The notes: generated from the letters alone by a model not told the origin. Counted from the stretch's first letter, positions 24,115-33,650 are shown. The stretch: 36,399 bases of DNA from Winogradskyella immobilis (GCF_021887715.1 NZ_JAIQXX010000024.1:1-36399), one strand, 5' to 3'. Translations and numbers: made by a program.

Positions 24115-26658
24115 TTAACCTTCTTTACGTAGCACCTCTAATGGTGGACTTGTCAGTACACTTTTACTATTTACTAATCCAATAAATAGTACTAGTGCTG
24201 TAATTCCTGGTAAAAACACCAAAAATGGAATAAATGATGGTACAAAATTGACTTCAAACACAAAACTAGCTAACAATTGACTGCTTATTAAAGACAATAA
24301 AACACCTATACCACTCCCTAATATTCCTAAGTAAAAATACTCTAAAGCATTAATTTTTAATATCTGTTTGCTATTGGCTCCAAGTGTTCTTAGTAATACA
24401 CTTTCTCGTATACGCTGATATTTACTTGTTCTAACTGAACCTATTAAAACAATGATGCCCGTAAGAATACTGAAAAAGGCCATAAAATTAATTACCCAAG
24501 AAATTTTATCTAATACATCTTCAAGTATACTAAGGATTTGTCTCAAATCGATAATCGATACATTAGGAAAATTTTTAACTAAATCTCGTTGTAAATTAGC
24601 TGAACTTTCTTCATCTGGAGCATAGGTTGTAAGTACATGAAACTGTGGGGCATTTTCTAACACTCCTTTAGGAAATACAATTGAAAAATTCATTTGTGCA
24701 CGACCCCAATCTACAGTTCGGATGCTTCCTACAATTGTATTCATTAAAACTCCTTGAATATTAAATACAATCTCATCTCCTACTTCTACATCTGTATCTT
24801 GGGCTAAATTGCTTGATATAGAAATCTCAGTAGGCTTACCTAATTCAATTTCTGAAATCCATTCTCCTTCTGACAATACTTCAGAATCCACTAAAGAATC
24901 TCTATACGTTGCTCTAAATTCATTATTTAATACCCAATTTCTCACTCTTGATGTACTATCTTTTCTGATGGTATTAGATAATACTCCTTTAATACTATGC
25001 ATACGCATTGTAACGATAGGTAAATCATCTATAATTGGTAATTCTTTTGAAGTAATATTAGGGATTATAGCTTCTTTTTGAGCTGTTTGCACATCCATTA
25101 AAATAATGTTTGGGTCTTTAGTTCCGTTTTCTATAGACGTTCGTGCCTGCAGCATATCTTTTGTAAAATATAATGTGCTAATTAAAAACGTTCCTAAACC
25201 AATGGCTAAAATCAAAACCATAGTTTGATTGTTTGGTCTAAACAGATTCAATAAACTTTGACGTGCTATAAATCCCCAAGATTTAGGAAAAAATCTTTTA
25301 ATCGCTTTCATAAACAAGATCGCAACACCTGCTAATATCGAAAATGTTACCACCACAGTAATTACAAAACCTAACGCATATGCTCCACTTTCTAATAGCC
25401 AAAATGAAAACAAATAAATGAACAACAATACACTTCCGAATGTTAAAAATCTTGCACGTCTCGATTTTATGAGACTCCCTTCTTGTATCCGTAATACTTC
25501 TAACGGAGATACATACCAAGTATTTAGCAAAGGCAGTAAAGCAAACAATACTGACATAAACACGCCTAATAAAAGCCCCATAATTATAGGCGATATAGAA
25601 AATGAAATCTCAACATTAAAAGGTAAAAATTCTTGAATAATTAATGGGAATGTTTGTTGAAGTCCTATACCTATAAGTGTACCTATCAATCCGCCAACAA
25701 ATCCCATACCTGCTATTTGAATAAGGAAAATTAAAAACGTTTGTTTCCGGGTAGCGCCCATACATTTAAGCACAGCTACAGCACGTAGTTTTTCTTTAAT
25801 ATAAATGTGCACAGAACTTGCTATACCAATACAACCCAATAACAACGCAATAAAAGCAACTAAGTTTAAAAACTTACTCACATTTGTATAACTACGTCCT
25901 AAACGTTGACTCGTTACTTTATGCGTATCTAAATCTGCATTTTCGGCATCGAGAATAGGATCTAGGTTTTCATTTAATGCATCTAAATCCATAGTTTCTG
26001 GTGCCACAAAAAAATATTGATATTCTTTACGACTACCGACTTGTAATAATCCTGTTTTTTCGATAAAACGAAACGGAATTAATACTGGTGGTGCTACTGA
26101 AGTAGAAATTGCTGAACTTCCTGGCACAGATTTTAATGACCCTAAAATAGGTATGGTAAGATTTCCTATTTTAATAGAATCTCCAGGTTTCAAATCATAC
26201 TGTAACATCATCGTGGCATCGACTAATGCTCCTCCTTTTTCCTGGTATTCTTGCGCTGCTGAAATTGGCTCAGTATCTAATGTTCCATAAAACGGAAACT
26301 GACCTTCTATGCCTCTAACACGTACTAATTTAGAATCATCATTTTTGGGAAATGCCGCCATAGAAGCAAAATTGACTTCGGAAGCATCACTTCCACCAAG
26401 AGAATCTATGATTCCCTGAACGCGTTCATTAGGTAACTGTCTACTATCGATAATAAAGTCAGCTCCCATTAAGGCTTTAGATTGTTGCCCTATATTTTCT
26501 TTTAAATTTTCGCTAAAAGATTGTATCGATACTACAGCTGCAATACCTAAAATGATGGATGCCATAAAAAGCAATAAACGTGTTGCACTTGCTTTTCCAT
26601 CTCTCCAAGCCATTTTAAATAGCCACTTTACACCTGCTTTTGAAGAATATTTACTCAA
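24115..26658 (-). CDS. ABC transporter permease, FtsX-like (YbbP type)
   Basis: An 847-residue inner-membrane permease with two FtsX-type units. TM1 (about 26-46) is followed by a large periplasmic domain (about 50-260) and a three-TM FtsX block holding LRAVAVLKCMGATRKQTFLI. A central pair of TMs precedes a second unit with IRESVLLRTLGANSKQIL; the protein ends near PPLEVLRKEG. This two-unit layout, with the ATPase 2 bp upstream and a TesA-like esterase divergent, matches the ybbA-ybbP-tesA arrangement of Proteobacteria. Members of this group are thought to extract or move lipids or lipoproteins, but the substrate here is unknown. Confidence 0.9.
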   Translation of the reverse strand: MSKYSSKAGVKWLFKMAWRDGKASATRLLLFMASIILGIAAVVSIQSFSENLKENIGQQSKALMGADFIIDSRQLPNERVQGIIDSLGGSDASEVNFASMAAFPKNDDSKLVRVRGIEGQFPFYGTLDTEPISAAQEYQEKGGALVDATMMLQYDLKPGDSIKIGNLTIPILGSLKSVPGSSAISTSVAPPVLIPFRFIEKTGLLQVGSRKEYQYFFVAPETMDLDALNENLDPILDAENADLDTHKVTSQRLGRSYTNVSKFLNLVAFIALLLGCIGIASSVHIYIKEKLRAVAVLKCMGATRKQTFLIFLIQIAGMGFVGGLIGTLIGIGLQQTFPLIIQEFLPFNVEISFSISPIIMGLLLGVFMSVLFALLPLLNTWYVSPLEVLRIQEGSLIKSRRARFLTFGSVLLFIYLFSFWLLESGAYALGFVITVVVTFSILAGVAILFMKAIKRFFPKSWGFIARQSLLNLFRPNNQTMVLILAIGLGTFLISTLYFTKDMLQARTSIENGTKDPNIILMDVQTAQKEAIIPNITSKELPIIDDLPIVTMRMHSIKGVLSNTIRKDSTSRVRNWVLNNEFRATYRDSLVDSEVLSEGEWISEIELGKPTEISISSNLAQDTDVEVGDEIVFNIQGVLMNTIVGSIRTVDWGRAQMNFSIVFPKGVLENAPQFHVLTTYAPDEESSANLQRDLVKNFPNVSIIDLRQILSILEDVLDKISWVINFMAFFSILTGIIVLIGSVRTSKYQRIRESVLLRTLGANSKQILKINALEYFYLGILGSGIGVLLSLISSQLLASFVFEVNFVPSFIPFLVFLPGITALVLFIGLVNSKSVLTSPPLEVLRKEG

Positions 26659-26660
26659 GA

Positions 26661-27344
26661 CTATACTGTGCGTTCGTTAGTTAATACTTTTCCGCCTTTT
26701 AAACGAAGAATTTGCTGAGTTCTATTTGCCAAATCTAGATCGTGAGTTACTATAACTAAAGTTGTGCCGGCTTCTCTATTTAATTCAAAAAGTAACTGTA
26801 TCACTTTTTCGCCTGTTTCTTCATCTAAATTTCCTGTAGGTTCATCCGCAAATAATATGGATGGTTGATTAGAAAATGCTCTTGCTAAAGCCACACGTTG
26901 CTGTTCTCCACCAGATAATTGCGATGGATAATGATGAAGCCGATCTGTTAAACCTACTTTATCAAGCAAGTCCGTAGCAATTTTAGCTGCGTTTTTAGCA
27001 CCTTGTAATTCTAAAGGCACACTTACATTTTCTAAAGCACTTAATGTTGGCAATAATTGAAAATTTTGAAAAATAAAACCAACCTCTTTATTACGCATTA
27101 AAGCACGCTGGTCTTCATTCATATCTTGTAAAGGCACTCCACATAATTCAACACCACCAGAATTTGGTTTATCTAAGCCTGCACAAAGCCCTAACAACGT
27201 TGTTTTTCCACTTCCGGATGGCCCTACAATAGAAAAAGTTTCTCCTTTTTCAATTTCGAATGAAATATCATTTAATACTGTTAATTTTTTTGAACCACTA
27301 GTATATGTTTTCTCTAGGTTATGAATCTTTAATATCTTTGGCAT
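26661..27344 (-). CDS. ABC transporter ATP-binding protein (YbbA/LolD-type)
   Basis: A 227-residue ATPase of the MacB/LolD/YbbA family. Walker A is GPSGSGKTT (41-49), the Q-loop IFQNFQLLPTLSALENV (91-107), the signature LSGGEQQRVALARAF (143-157), Walker B ILFADEPTGNLD (163-174) with Glu168, and the switch His in VIVTHDLDLANR. The stop is two bases before the start of the permease, so both form a transporter operon. On its other side, 73 bp away, lies the divergent TesA-like gene. Confidence 0.93.
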   Translation of the reverse strand: MPKILKIHNLEKTYTSGSKKLTVLNDISFEIEKGETFSIVGPSGSGKTTLLGLCAGLDKPNSGGVELCGVPLQDMNEDQRALMRNKEVGFIFQNFQLLPTLSALENVSVPLELQGAKNAAKIATDLLDKVGLTDRLHHYPSQLSGGEQQRVALARAFSNQPSILFADEPTGNLDEETGEKVIQLLFELNREAGTTLVIVTHDLDLANRTQQILRLKGGKVLTNERTV

Positions 27345-27417
27345 ATATACTGTTTAAGCTTTTTTACTCTAAAAGAGCAAAGTAAAGAAATGATTTTAAT
27401 CTAAGACGAGTAACACT

Positions 27418-28104
27418 ATGGATTGTAACTTAAAATTTCGTTATTTTTTAATTTTTATTTTATTTATGGCCTGTGGTGATAGTTCTAATGGTGTAAAAAA
27501 GAATAAGGTGAGTGATAATTCTGAAACAGAAAACGAAACCAAAACTACAAACAAAACCATTTTATTTTATGGAGATAGTTTAACTGCTGGTTTTGGTTTA
27601 GATGATATTGATGATGCATTCCCTGCATTAATACAAACAACTATAGACTCATTACAATTAAATTATACGGTAATTAATTCTGGGGTAAGTGGTGAAACTA
27701 CATCTGGTGGACGCAATCGTTTAAATTGGGTACTCAACCAAACCGTAGACATTTTTGTATTGGAGTTAGGGGCAAATGATGGATTACGTGGCATTCCACT
27801 TAACGAAACTCGTGAAAATTTACAAGCCATGATAAATATGGTAAAAGAGAAAAATCCCGAAACAAAGATTGTTCTCGCAGGTATGCAAATTCCTCCTAAT
27901 ATGGGACAAGATTATACAACAGAATTCAGAAATATTTTTCCTGAATTAGCTCAAAAAAACGAAGCACACTTAATTCCTTTTTTACTTAAAGATGTTGGTG
28001 GCATTCCCGAATTAAATCAAGGAGATGGTATACATCCAACTATAGAAGGGCAAAAAATTGTAGCGAATAATGTTTGGGATGTACTAAGGGATATTGTTCA
28101 ATAA
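27418..28104 (+). CDS. SGNH-hydrolase, TesA-like arylesterase, lipoprotein
   Basis: A 228-residue SGNH/GDSL esterase related to E. coli TesA (thioesterase I / arylesterase / lysophospholipase L1). Blocks: I with FYGDSLTAGFG (nucleophile Ser54), II with NSGVSGETTSGG, III with LELGANDGLRG (Asn) and V with GDGIHPTIEG (Asp-x-x-His). The N-terminal signal ends in LFMACGDSS (Cys19), so it is a lipoprotein rather than the soluble periplasmic E. coli form. It is divergent from the permease/ATPase pair, as in the classic ybbAP-tesA locus, which suggests a shared lipid-related task. Confidence 0.9.
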   Translation: MDCNLKFRYFLIFILFMACGDSSNGVKKNKVSDNSETENETKTTNKTILFYGDSLTAGFGLDDIDDAFPALIQTTIDSLQLNYTVINSGVSGETTSGGRNRLNWVLNQTVDIFVLELGANDGLRGIPLNETRENLQAMINMVKEKNPETKIVLAGMQIPPNMGQDYTTEFRNIFPELAQKNEAHLIPFLLKDVGGIPELNQGDGIHPTIEGQKIVANNVWDVLRDIVQ

Positions 28105-28138
28105 ATTATTCATAATATCTTATTAAAATCAATATAAA

Positions 28139-28639
28139 ATGCGAAACTTTATTGTTTTATTAATACTTATATGCATGTTCCATTCTTGCAATACCAAATC
28201 AGTATCTCCTCGTTTTAATCATGTGATGTTATACACTGCTGATTTAGAAGCTACACTAAAATTTTACAAATCCGCTTTTGATTTAGAAGTTACCAATCAT
28301 CTAAAAACAATAAAACGCACACAAGAAGATGGAAGTATTTCTGAAGCTGATATAAACATTGCCTTCTTAAAATTTAAAGGCCAAGATTTTGTTTATGAGA
28401 TTGCTGAAATTCCTAATTTATTGCAAACAGAAAACCCAGGTTATAATGTATTTCAGCATATAGGTATAGATGTTGAGGATATCAAAAGTGCTTCAGATAG
28501 AATTTTAGAAGTTGGCGGCATTACTTTAAGACCAGAAGAATTAGTAGAAGCAAAAGGTATTACTACAAAACACGCATTTTTTACTGGACCAAGTGGGGAA
28601 ACTATTGAACTCATGCAAGTGATAGATGGCGAGTTTTAA
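28139..28639 (+). CDS. VOC-family (glyoxalase-like) lipoprotein
   Basis: A 166-residue protein with a lipoprotein signal (LLILICMFHSC, Cys17) and a VOC domain at about 25-165: RFNHVMLYTADLEATLKFYK, then DINIAFLKFKG, VFQHIGIDVEDIKSASDRIL and TGPSGETIELMQV. His28 and the Glu in ETIELM are likely metal ligands. The signal is unusual because VOC enzymes are normally cytosolic. It follows the TesA-like gene by 34 bp on the same strand and ends 8 bp before the convergent GNAT gene. Confidence 0.87.
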   Translation: MRNFIVLLILICMFHSCNTKSVSPRFNHVMLYTADLEATLKFYKSAFDLEVTNHLKTIKRTQEDGSISEADINIAFLKFKGQDFVYEIAEIPNLLQTENPGYNVFQHIGIDVEDIKSASDRILEVGGITLRPEELVEAKGITTKHAFFTGPSGETIELMQVIDGEF

Positions 28640-28647
28640 ACACCATT

Positions 28648-29100
28648 TCAAAAATGCATTTTCATACCCTCATGAGATTTTATAAATCCTAGGTCTTCAT
28701 AAAACTTAATAGCGTCAGGACGTTTTTTATCTGTAGTCAATTGTAGAACATGTGCGTTTTTTTCCTTAGCACGTTCAATTGCCCATAAAAACATTTGTTT
28801 TCCTAAACCTTGTCCTCGTCTATTTTTCTTAATTCTAACGGCTTCAATTTGTGCTCTAATTCCACCTTTATACGTGAGGTACTGAATAAAACTCAATTGC
28901 ATGGTTCCTATAATTTCTCCTGAATCTTCAACGACTATCAATTCTTGATTAGCATCCGCATTAATGTTTTCAAATGCCTGATAATATGTATCAGGAAGCG
29001 GATCTGCAAATTGTTCTCTCGTTTTACCTAACTTATCATCTGCAATCATTTCTACAATAGCAAAGACGTCAGCTTTTGTTGCCTTTCTATAAATCACCAT
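28648..29100 (-). CDS. GNAT-family N-acetyltransferase
   Basis: A 150-residue GNAT acetyltransferase that would use acetyl-CoA. The acetyl-CoA loop is AVRIKKNRRGQGLGKQMFLW (R/Q-x-x-G-x-G/A, RGQGLG at about 95-100), with LQLTTDKKRPDAIKFYEDLGF behind it. The N-terminal half (IRKATKADVFAIVEMIADDK pattern) is typical. The substrate is unknown. It begins 4 bp after the stop of the large esterase gene, so the two are co-transcribed. Confidence 0.9.
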   Translation of the reverse strand: MVIYRKATKADVFAIVEMIADDKLGKTREQFADPLPDTYYQAFENINADANQELIVVEDSGEIIGTMQLSFIQYLTYKGGIRAQIEAVRIKKNRRGQGLGKQMFLWAIERAKEKNAHVLQLTTDKKRPDAIKFYEDLGFIKSHEGMKMHF

Positions 29101-29104
29101 TTAA

Positions 29105-30841
29105 TTATTTATATCTCCAACTTGTTAAATCCGTTCCCGCAGGTGCTGATTCCATTATACGTTTCATAATTTTTGGCACATACATACTATTGTAACGTAA
29201 ACGCGAAATATGATTAGGGTTGTCATGATCGCCATTCCAACAATGCTCAGCGCGGTCTCCATAATCTACTTCTCCATCGTAATAGGGATCAGTTGTACTT
29301 TCTAAAAAGTCTTCCATCATATATACAGCATTGTTTAAATAATAGTTATCCATGTCACCACAGTAAATATGAATCTTACCTTTTAATTTAGGCCCTAATT
29401 TATCCCAATCGCGTTCCATGATATGACGTAAATCGTAATTTTCTCGCCAATATTCTGCGACTTCATGGTCTATCTCTCCCGTTCGTTTATCCCATAAACG
29501 TTGCGGGTAACCTTCTTTATTTTGAGGAGAATATGTCGCTTCCCATATATCGTATTGTCCTCCTGAACGAGATTTATCACCTAGAACCAATTCTAAATGG
29601 TTAGATTCTCTTACTGTAGAACTTATATGACCTAAATAATCACGATGGCCTGGAATTTCTATAGTTTTATGATTGCTCTTTTTATAATAAGCATTCTCAT
29701 CATTATAAATATCAATTAAGGTATAAGCTCTAAAATCTATAGGATCTGGACAGGCTGCAAAACAACCATTGTATTCATCTGGGTATTTAACTTGCACAGC
29801 CAAAGCCTCCCAACCACCTGTAGAACCACCATATAAAAAGCGCGACCAACCTTCTCCTTGACCTCTAAATAATTTTTCGATGTGAGGAATTAACTCATAA
29901 GTTATAGCATCTCCATATGGTCCTTGACTTGCCGAATTCACTGCATACGAATCATCGTAATAAGGCGTCGGATGTTGAATTTGAATAATTAAAAACCGAG
30001 GAAAGTCTGGTTCATTCCAACGTTTATAAAAATTGTAAGCTTCTTGTTGTTGAGTAATGTTATAACCATTTACATTAAAACGAGCAGAGTAATCTGGCTT
30101 TAAATTGGGATCTGGTGGCGTCGTTCTGAAACCTCCAAAATCTGAAGGAAAATGACCTTGAAATACCATTAATGGATATTTAGCTTCTGGATGCTCATTA
30201 AATCCTTTTGGTAATAATACATGCGCTCCTAAATAAACATCTCGTCCCCAAAAATCTGATAACAAATCTGATTTCATATTAATATGTTTAATCCATTCGG
30301 TATCTTTTGGTGCTTCAATTTCAGGAATGACTTTATCTAAAACTACATTAAAGTTTTCAACACCTTTATCGGTTACCGTAACTTTAATTGGTGTACTGTA
30401 TAAGTTACCTGGTGATATTCTCCAACGTTGACCTTCACCATTATCCATAGGTAATTTTACCTGATGACCAGTAGACAAATTAAAAGTTTCATAGGTATGA
30501 AGCAATGCTTGCACATAATACTCTCCAGGTTTTATTTTTGAAAGGTTTTCATAAGGAAACCCAAAAACTTCATCATTAAAATACATTTCATTTTCCGAAG
30601 AAAAATTTTCTACATTGATTCCAAAAACTGGTTGAGCTTTTAAATCTCCAGTAACTTGAAATCTCGGTTCTGTATCATTATTATCTGAAAATATGAGAAG
30701 TAAACGTCCATCTAAAGCTTCTGTGTCGATTGCTTTTGAAATTGACACACTTACTTCTATAGACGATTTATCATTTAGTTTAGAATTGCAACTCCATAGA
30801 AAGACAAATACTAATACGAAAAATGGTTGGTATGATTTCAT
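29105..30841 (-). CDS. Large esterase-like lipoprotein (alpha/beta hydrolase)
   Basis: A 578-residue lipoprotein (signal FVFLWSCNSK, Cys18). Residues about 25-180 form a beta-rich domain containing segments such as RLLLIFSDNND and GEYYVQALLHTYETF. The alpha/beta hydrolase part starts near 205: VLLPKGFNEHPEAKYPLMVF resembles the esterase D family, and the nucleophile elbow is GGSTGGWEAL at about 337-346. The acidic residue may be in IYCGDMDNYYLNN and the His in GDRAEHCWNGDHDNP. A Tyr/Pro-rich segment (QHPTPYYDDSYAVNSASQG) lies before the elbow. It resembles secreted esterase-like proteins of Bacteroidota; the substrate is unknown. Confidence 0.85.
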   Translation of the reverse strand: MKSYQPFFVLVFVFLWSCNSKLNDKSSIEVSVSISKAIDTEALDGRLLLIFSDNNDTEPRFQVTGDLKAQPVFGINVENFSSENEMYFNDEVFGFPYENLSKIKPGEYYVQALLHTYETFNLSTGHQVKLPMDNGEGQRWRISPGNLYSTPIKVTVTDKGVENFNVVLDKVIPEIEAPKDTEWIKHINMKSDLLSDFWGRDVYLGAHVLLPKGFNEHPEAKYPLMVFQGHFPSDFGGFRTTPPDPNLKPDYSARFNVNGYNITQQQEAYNFYKRWNEPDFPRFLIIQIQHPTPYYDDSYAVNSASQGPYGDAITYELIPHIEKLFRGQGEGWSRFLYGGSTGGWEALAVQVKYPDEYNGCFAACPDPIDFRAYTLIDIYNDENAYYKKSNHKTIEIPGHRDYLGHISSTVRESNHLELVLGDKSRSGGQYDIWEATYSPQNKEGYPQRLWDKRTGEIDHEVAEYWRENYDLRHIMERDWDKLGPKLKGKIHIYCGDMDNYYLNNAVYMMEDFLESTTDPYYDGEVDYGDRAEHCWNGDHDNPNHISRLRYNSMYVPKIMKRIMESAPAGTDLTSWRYK

Positions 30842-30920
30842 AAGATTATATATTTTCCTAAAAGGTAATAATAATCTTTGAAAATTGAAAAAAGTAATTT
30901 AAGGTTAGTTAAGATAACTC

Positions 30921-31802
30921 TTAACAACTACTTCTATGTTGCTCTCTTGCTAACAATGTGTTTTTAAGAAGCATAGCAATAGTCATTGGACCAACGCCTC
31001 CTGGAACTGGTGTAATGTAACTTGCTTTTTTCTTTACGAATTCAAAATCAACATCTCCAGTAATGTAGTAACCCTTTTCGGAATCATCTGGTACACGAGT
31101 AATGCCTACATCTATAATAACAGCATCATCTTTTACCATCTCAGCCTTTAAAAACTTAGGTATACCTAATGCCGAAATAATTATATCTGCTTGAGATGTA
31201 ATTTGAGTAATGTTTTTAGTATGACTGTGTGTTAAGGTTACGGTTGAATTCCCAGGAAAACCTTTTCTCCCCATTAAGATACTCATAGGGCGACCTACAA
31301 TATGAGAACGACCAATAACTACAGTATGTTTACCTTTAGTTTCTACACCATAACGGTCTAATAATTCTAAAATACCAAATGGTGTTGCTGGAATAAATGT
31401 TGACATATCTAATGCCATTTTACCAAAATTAGTAGGGTGAAAACCATCCACATCTTTGTCCGGATTTACAGCCATCAGAACTTTTTGTGTGTTAATTTGA
31501 GGTGGTAATGGTAACTGAATGATAAATCCATCAATATCAGCATTATTGTTTAACTCATCTATCTTATCTAATAATTCTATCTCACTAGTGGTATTAGACA
31601 TACGTACCATGGTAGACTCAAAACCTACACGCTCACATGCTCTAACTTTACTTCCTACATACGTTAAACTTGCGCCATCATTACCAACAATAACTGCCGC
31701 TAAATGTGGAATTTTTTCGCCTTTAGCTTTCATTTGTTTAACTTCTTCGGCAATTTCGTCTTTAATATCGTTGCTTATTTTTTTTCCGTCTAATATTGTC
31801 AT
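30921..31802 (-). CDS. folD: Bifunctional methylenetetrahydrofolate dehydrogenase/cyclohydrolase FolD
   Basis: Oxidises 5,10-methylene-THF with NADP and hydrolyses the product to 10-formyl-THF in one-carbon metabolism. The 293-residue length fits. Visible: LTYVGSKVRACERVG with catalytic Lys52, IIQLPLPPQIN, DKDVDGFHPTN, VVIGRSHIVGRPMSILM (Rossmann part), ADIIISALG and the C-terminal PVPGGVGPMTIAMLLKNTL. Its ATG is nine bases from a 7-nt-periodic array that flanks the IVP gene. The upstream neighbour on the same strand beyond the IVP gene is ffh. Confidence 0.97.
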   Translation of the reverse strand: MTILDGKKISNDIKDEIAEEVKQMKAKGEKIPHLAAVIVGNDGASLTYVGSKVRACERVGFESTMVRMSNTTSEIELLDKIDELNNNADIDGFIIQLPLPPQINTQKVLMAVNPDKDVDGFHPTNFGKMALDMSTFIPATPFGILELLDRYGVETKGKHTVVIGRSHIVGRPMSILMGRKGFPGNSTVTLTHSHTKNITQITSQADIIISALGIPKFLKAEMVKDDAVIIDVGITRVPDDSEKGYYITGDVDFEFVKKKASYITPVPGGVGPMTIAMLLKNTLLAREQHRSSC

Positions 31803-31810
31803 GCTTTTAT

Positions 31811-31842
31811 TAGTTTTCAGTTGCAGTGGCAGTATTCAGTTG
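31811..31842. repeat. Left arm of the 7-nt-periodic element flanking the IVP gene
   Basis: TAGTTTTCAGTTGCAGTGGC then AGTATTCAGTTGCT repeats CAGT about every 6-7 nt. It is the inverse of the right arm at 32258-32300 and resembles the left half of the element at 18781-18851. Confidence 0.6.
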
Positions 31843-31861
31843 CTTACAACTATTGTTTTAT

Positions 31862-32233
31862 TTATTCTTCCTTAACACCAAACTTGCTAGGATTATTAAT
31901 CATATAATTGATAAGTTTCCCAACTTCAGTTCCTTTATTTATCAATTCAATGTATTTCTCTTTTGGTATGTATTTACATTCAAAAGCAAAGTCGAGCCAC
32001 GTATTTGTTTCTGAGTTTTCAGCATCCGCATCTGTTAACTTACTAATGAAATGTTTTGGGTATTTACGTTTTCTGTAAGATTCCGAAATGTTTGCACAAA
32101 CAGATCGAGAACACCTTCTTATTTGATCTGTAAGAGAATATATTTCTTCTTTTGGAAAAGATTTAGATATTTCGAAAATCGACATTGCTAGTTCAAATCC
32201 TTTTTGATATGCTAGTAATTTTTTGAAATCCAT
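31862..32233 (-). CDS. Four-helix-bundle protein (23S rRNA intervening-sequence protein type)
   Basis: A 123-residue, all-helical, basic protein. The pattern FKKLLAYQKGFELAMSIFEI, LTDQIRRCSRSVCANISESY, then FISKLTDADAENSETNTWLDF is that of the IVP / four-helix-bundle family, first found encoded in 23S rRNA intervening sequences and frequent as single genes in Bacteroidota chromosomes. It is probably a nucleic-acid-binding pentamer, role unknown. Here it lies outside rRNA, between folD and ffh, and is bracketed by inverted 7-nt-periodic arrays (31811-31842 and 32258-32300). That flanking suggests a small mobile or previously mobile cassette. Confidence 0.9.
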   Translation of the reverse strand: MDFKKLLAYQKGFELAMSIFEISKSFPKEEIYSLTDQIRRCSRSVCANISESYRKRKYPKHFISKLTDADAENSETNTWLDFAFECKYIPKEKYIELINKGTEVGKLINYMINNPSKFGVKEE

Positions 32234-32257
32234 AAATCAACTATTAATTCTTTTTAT

Positions 32258-32300
32258 AACTATAACTGCATACTGAGACAGAATACTGCAAACTATACTA
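32258..32300. repeat. Right arm of the 7-nt-periodic element flanking the IVP gene
   Basis: Units such as AACTGCA, TACTGAG, ACAGAA, TACTGCA and AACTAT succeed each other with about 7-nt spacing. The last three bases form the TAG stop codon of ffh on the minus strand. Confidence 0.6.
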
Positions 32301-33626
32301 TTGCATACCTTTCATCATTTGCATCATACGTTTACCTCCGCCGCCTTGCATCATTTTCATCATTTTACTCATCTGAGTAAACTGTTTTAACAATTGATTG
32401 ACTTCTTGTACCGAAGTACCAGAACCTTTAGCTACACGTTTTTTACGACTTGCATTAATTAGCGATGGATTAGAACGTTCAGCAGGTGTCATAGAATGAA
32501 TAATTGCTTCAATACCTTTAAATGCATCGTCATCAATATCTACCCCTTTCATCATTTTACCAGCTCCAGGGATCATTCCAATAAGATCCTTCATGTTCCC
32601 CATTTTCTTAATCTGCTGTATTTGTTTTAAGAAATCATCAAACCCAAATTGATTTTTAGCAATCTTCTTTTGAAGTTTTCGTGCTTCTTCTTCATCAAAC
32701 TGTTCTTGTGCTCTTTCAACAAGAGACACAACATCTCCCATTCCTAAAATACGATCTGCCATACGCGATGGATAGAACACATCTATTGCCTCCATCTTTT
32801 CGCCAGTACCAATAAACTTAATCGGTTTATTAACCACAGATTTAATAGAAATAGCTGCACCACCTCGAGTATCACCATCTAATTTTGTTAAGATGACACC
32901 ATCAAAATTTAAAATATCATTAAAGGCTTTTGCTGTATTTACAGCATCTTGACCTGTCATAGAATCTACAACAAATAGCGTTTCTTGCGGCTGAATTGCT
33001 TTATGAATATTTGAGATTTCAGTCATCATCGCTTCATCCACAGCCAAACGACCTGCGGTATCAATAATAACAACGTTATGCCCATTAGCTTTTGCATGAG
33101 CTATACCAGCTTTAGAAATCGCAACTGGGTCATTATTTACTCTATCACTAAATACCTCAACGCCTATTTGATCTCCTACAACATGAAGTTGATCTATCGC
33201 AGCAGGACGATACACATCACAAGCTACTAAAAGTGGCTTTTTTGTTTTTTTGTTTTTAAGATAATTAGCAAGTTTACCTGAAAATGTTGTTTTACCAGAA
33301 CCTTGCAAACCAGACATTAAAATAACACTAGGATTACCTGAAAGATTAATACCTTCAGCATCTCCACCCATTAATTCAGTAAGCTCGTCTTTAACAATTT
33401 TCACCATTAATTGCCCTGGTTGTAATGTAGTTAGTACATTTTGTCCAAGTGCTTTTTCTTTTACTCTATTGGTAAATTGTTTTGCTATTTTAAAATTAAC
33501 ATCGGCATCTAAAAGCGCACGTCTTACTTCTTTAAGCGTCTCAGCAACATTAACTTCTGTAATGCTACCGTGACCTTTTAATACATGTAACGCTTTATCT
33601 AACTTGTCGCTTAAATTATTAAACAT
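32298..33626 (-). CDS. ffh: Signal recognition particle protein Ffh
   Basis: The GTPase subunit of the signal recognition particle; it binds signal sequences and the SRP RNA and delivers ribosomes to FtsY. With the ATG at 33626 it has 442 residues; an upstream TTG at 33653 would add nine and is unlikely. N domain 1-95, then G domain with GLQGSGKTT (106-114), DTAGRLAVDE, the TKLDGDTRGG motif and GTGEK; the methionine-rich M domain occupies about 300-442 (GMIPGAGKMM, RSNPSLINASRKKRVAKGSG) and ends in a Met/Gly-rich tail. A TAnnTTTG element lies 25 nt upstream. Its TAG stop coincides with the end of the repeat next to the IVP gene. Confidence 0.97.
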   Translation of the reverse strand: MFNNLSDKLDKALHVLKGHGSITEVNVAETLKEVRRALLDADVNFKIAKQFTNRVKEKALGQNVLTTLQPGQLMVKIVKDELTELMGGDAEGINLSGNPSVILMSGLQGSGKTTFSGKLANYLKNKKTKKPLLVACDVYRPAAIDQLHVVGDQIGVEVFSDRVNNDPVAISKAGIAHAKANGHNVVIIDTAGRLAVDEAMMTEISNIHKAIQPQETLFVVDSMTGQDAVNTAKAFNDILNFDGVILTKLDGDTRGGAAISIKSVVNKPIKFIGTGEKMEAIDVFYPSRMADRILGMGDVVSLVERAQEQFDEEEARKLQKKIAKNQFGFDDFLKQIQQIKKMGNMKDLIGMIPGAGKMMKGVDIDDDAFKGIEAIIHSMTPAERSNPSLINASRKKRVAKGSGTSVQEVNQLLKQFTQMSKMMKMMQGGGGKRMMQMMKGMQ

Positions 33627-33650
33627 ATATCCTTTAGTTTTTAAGTTCTG

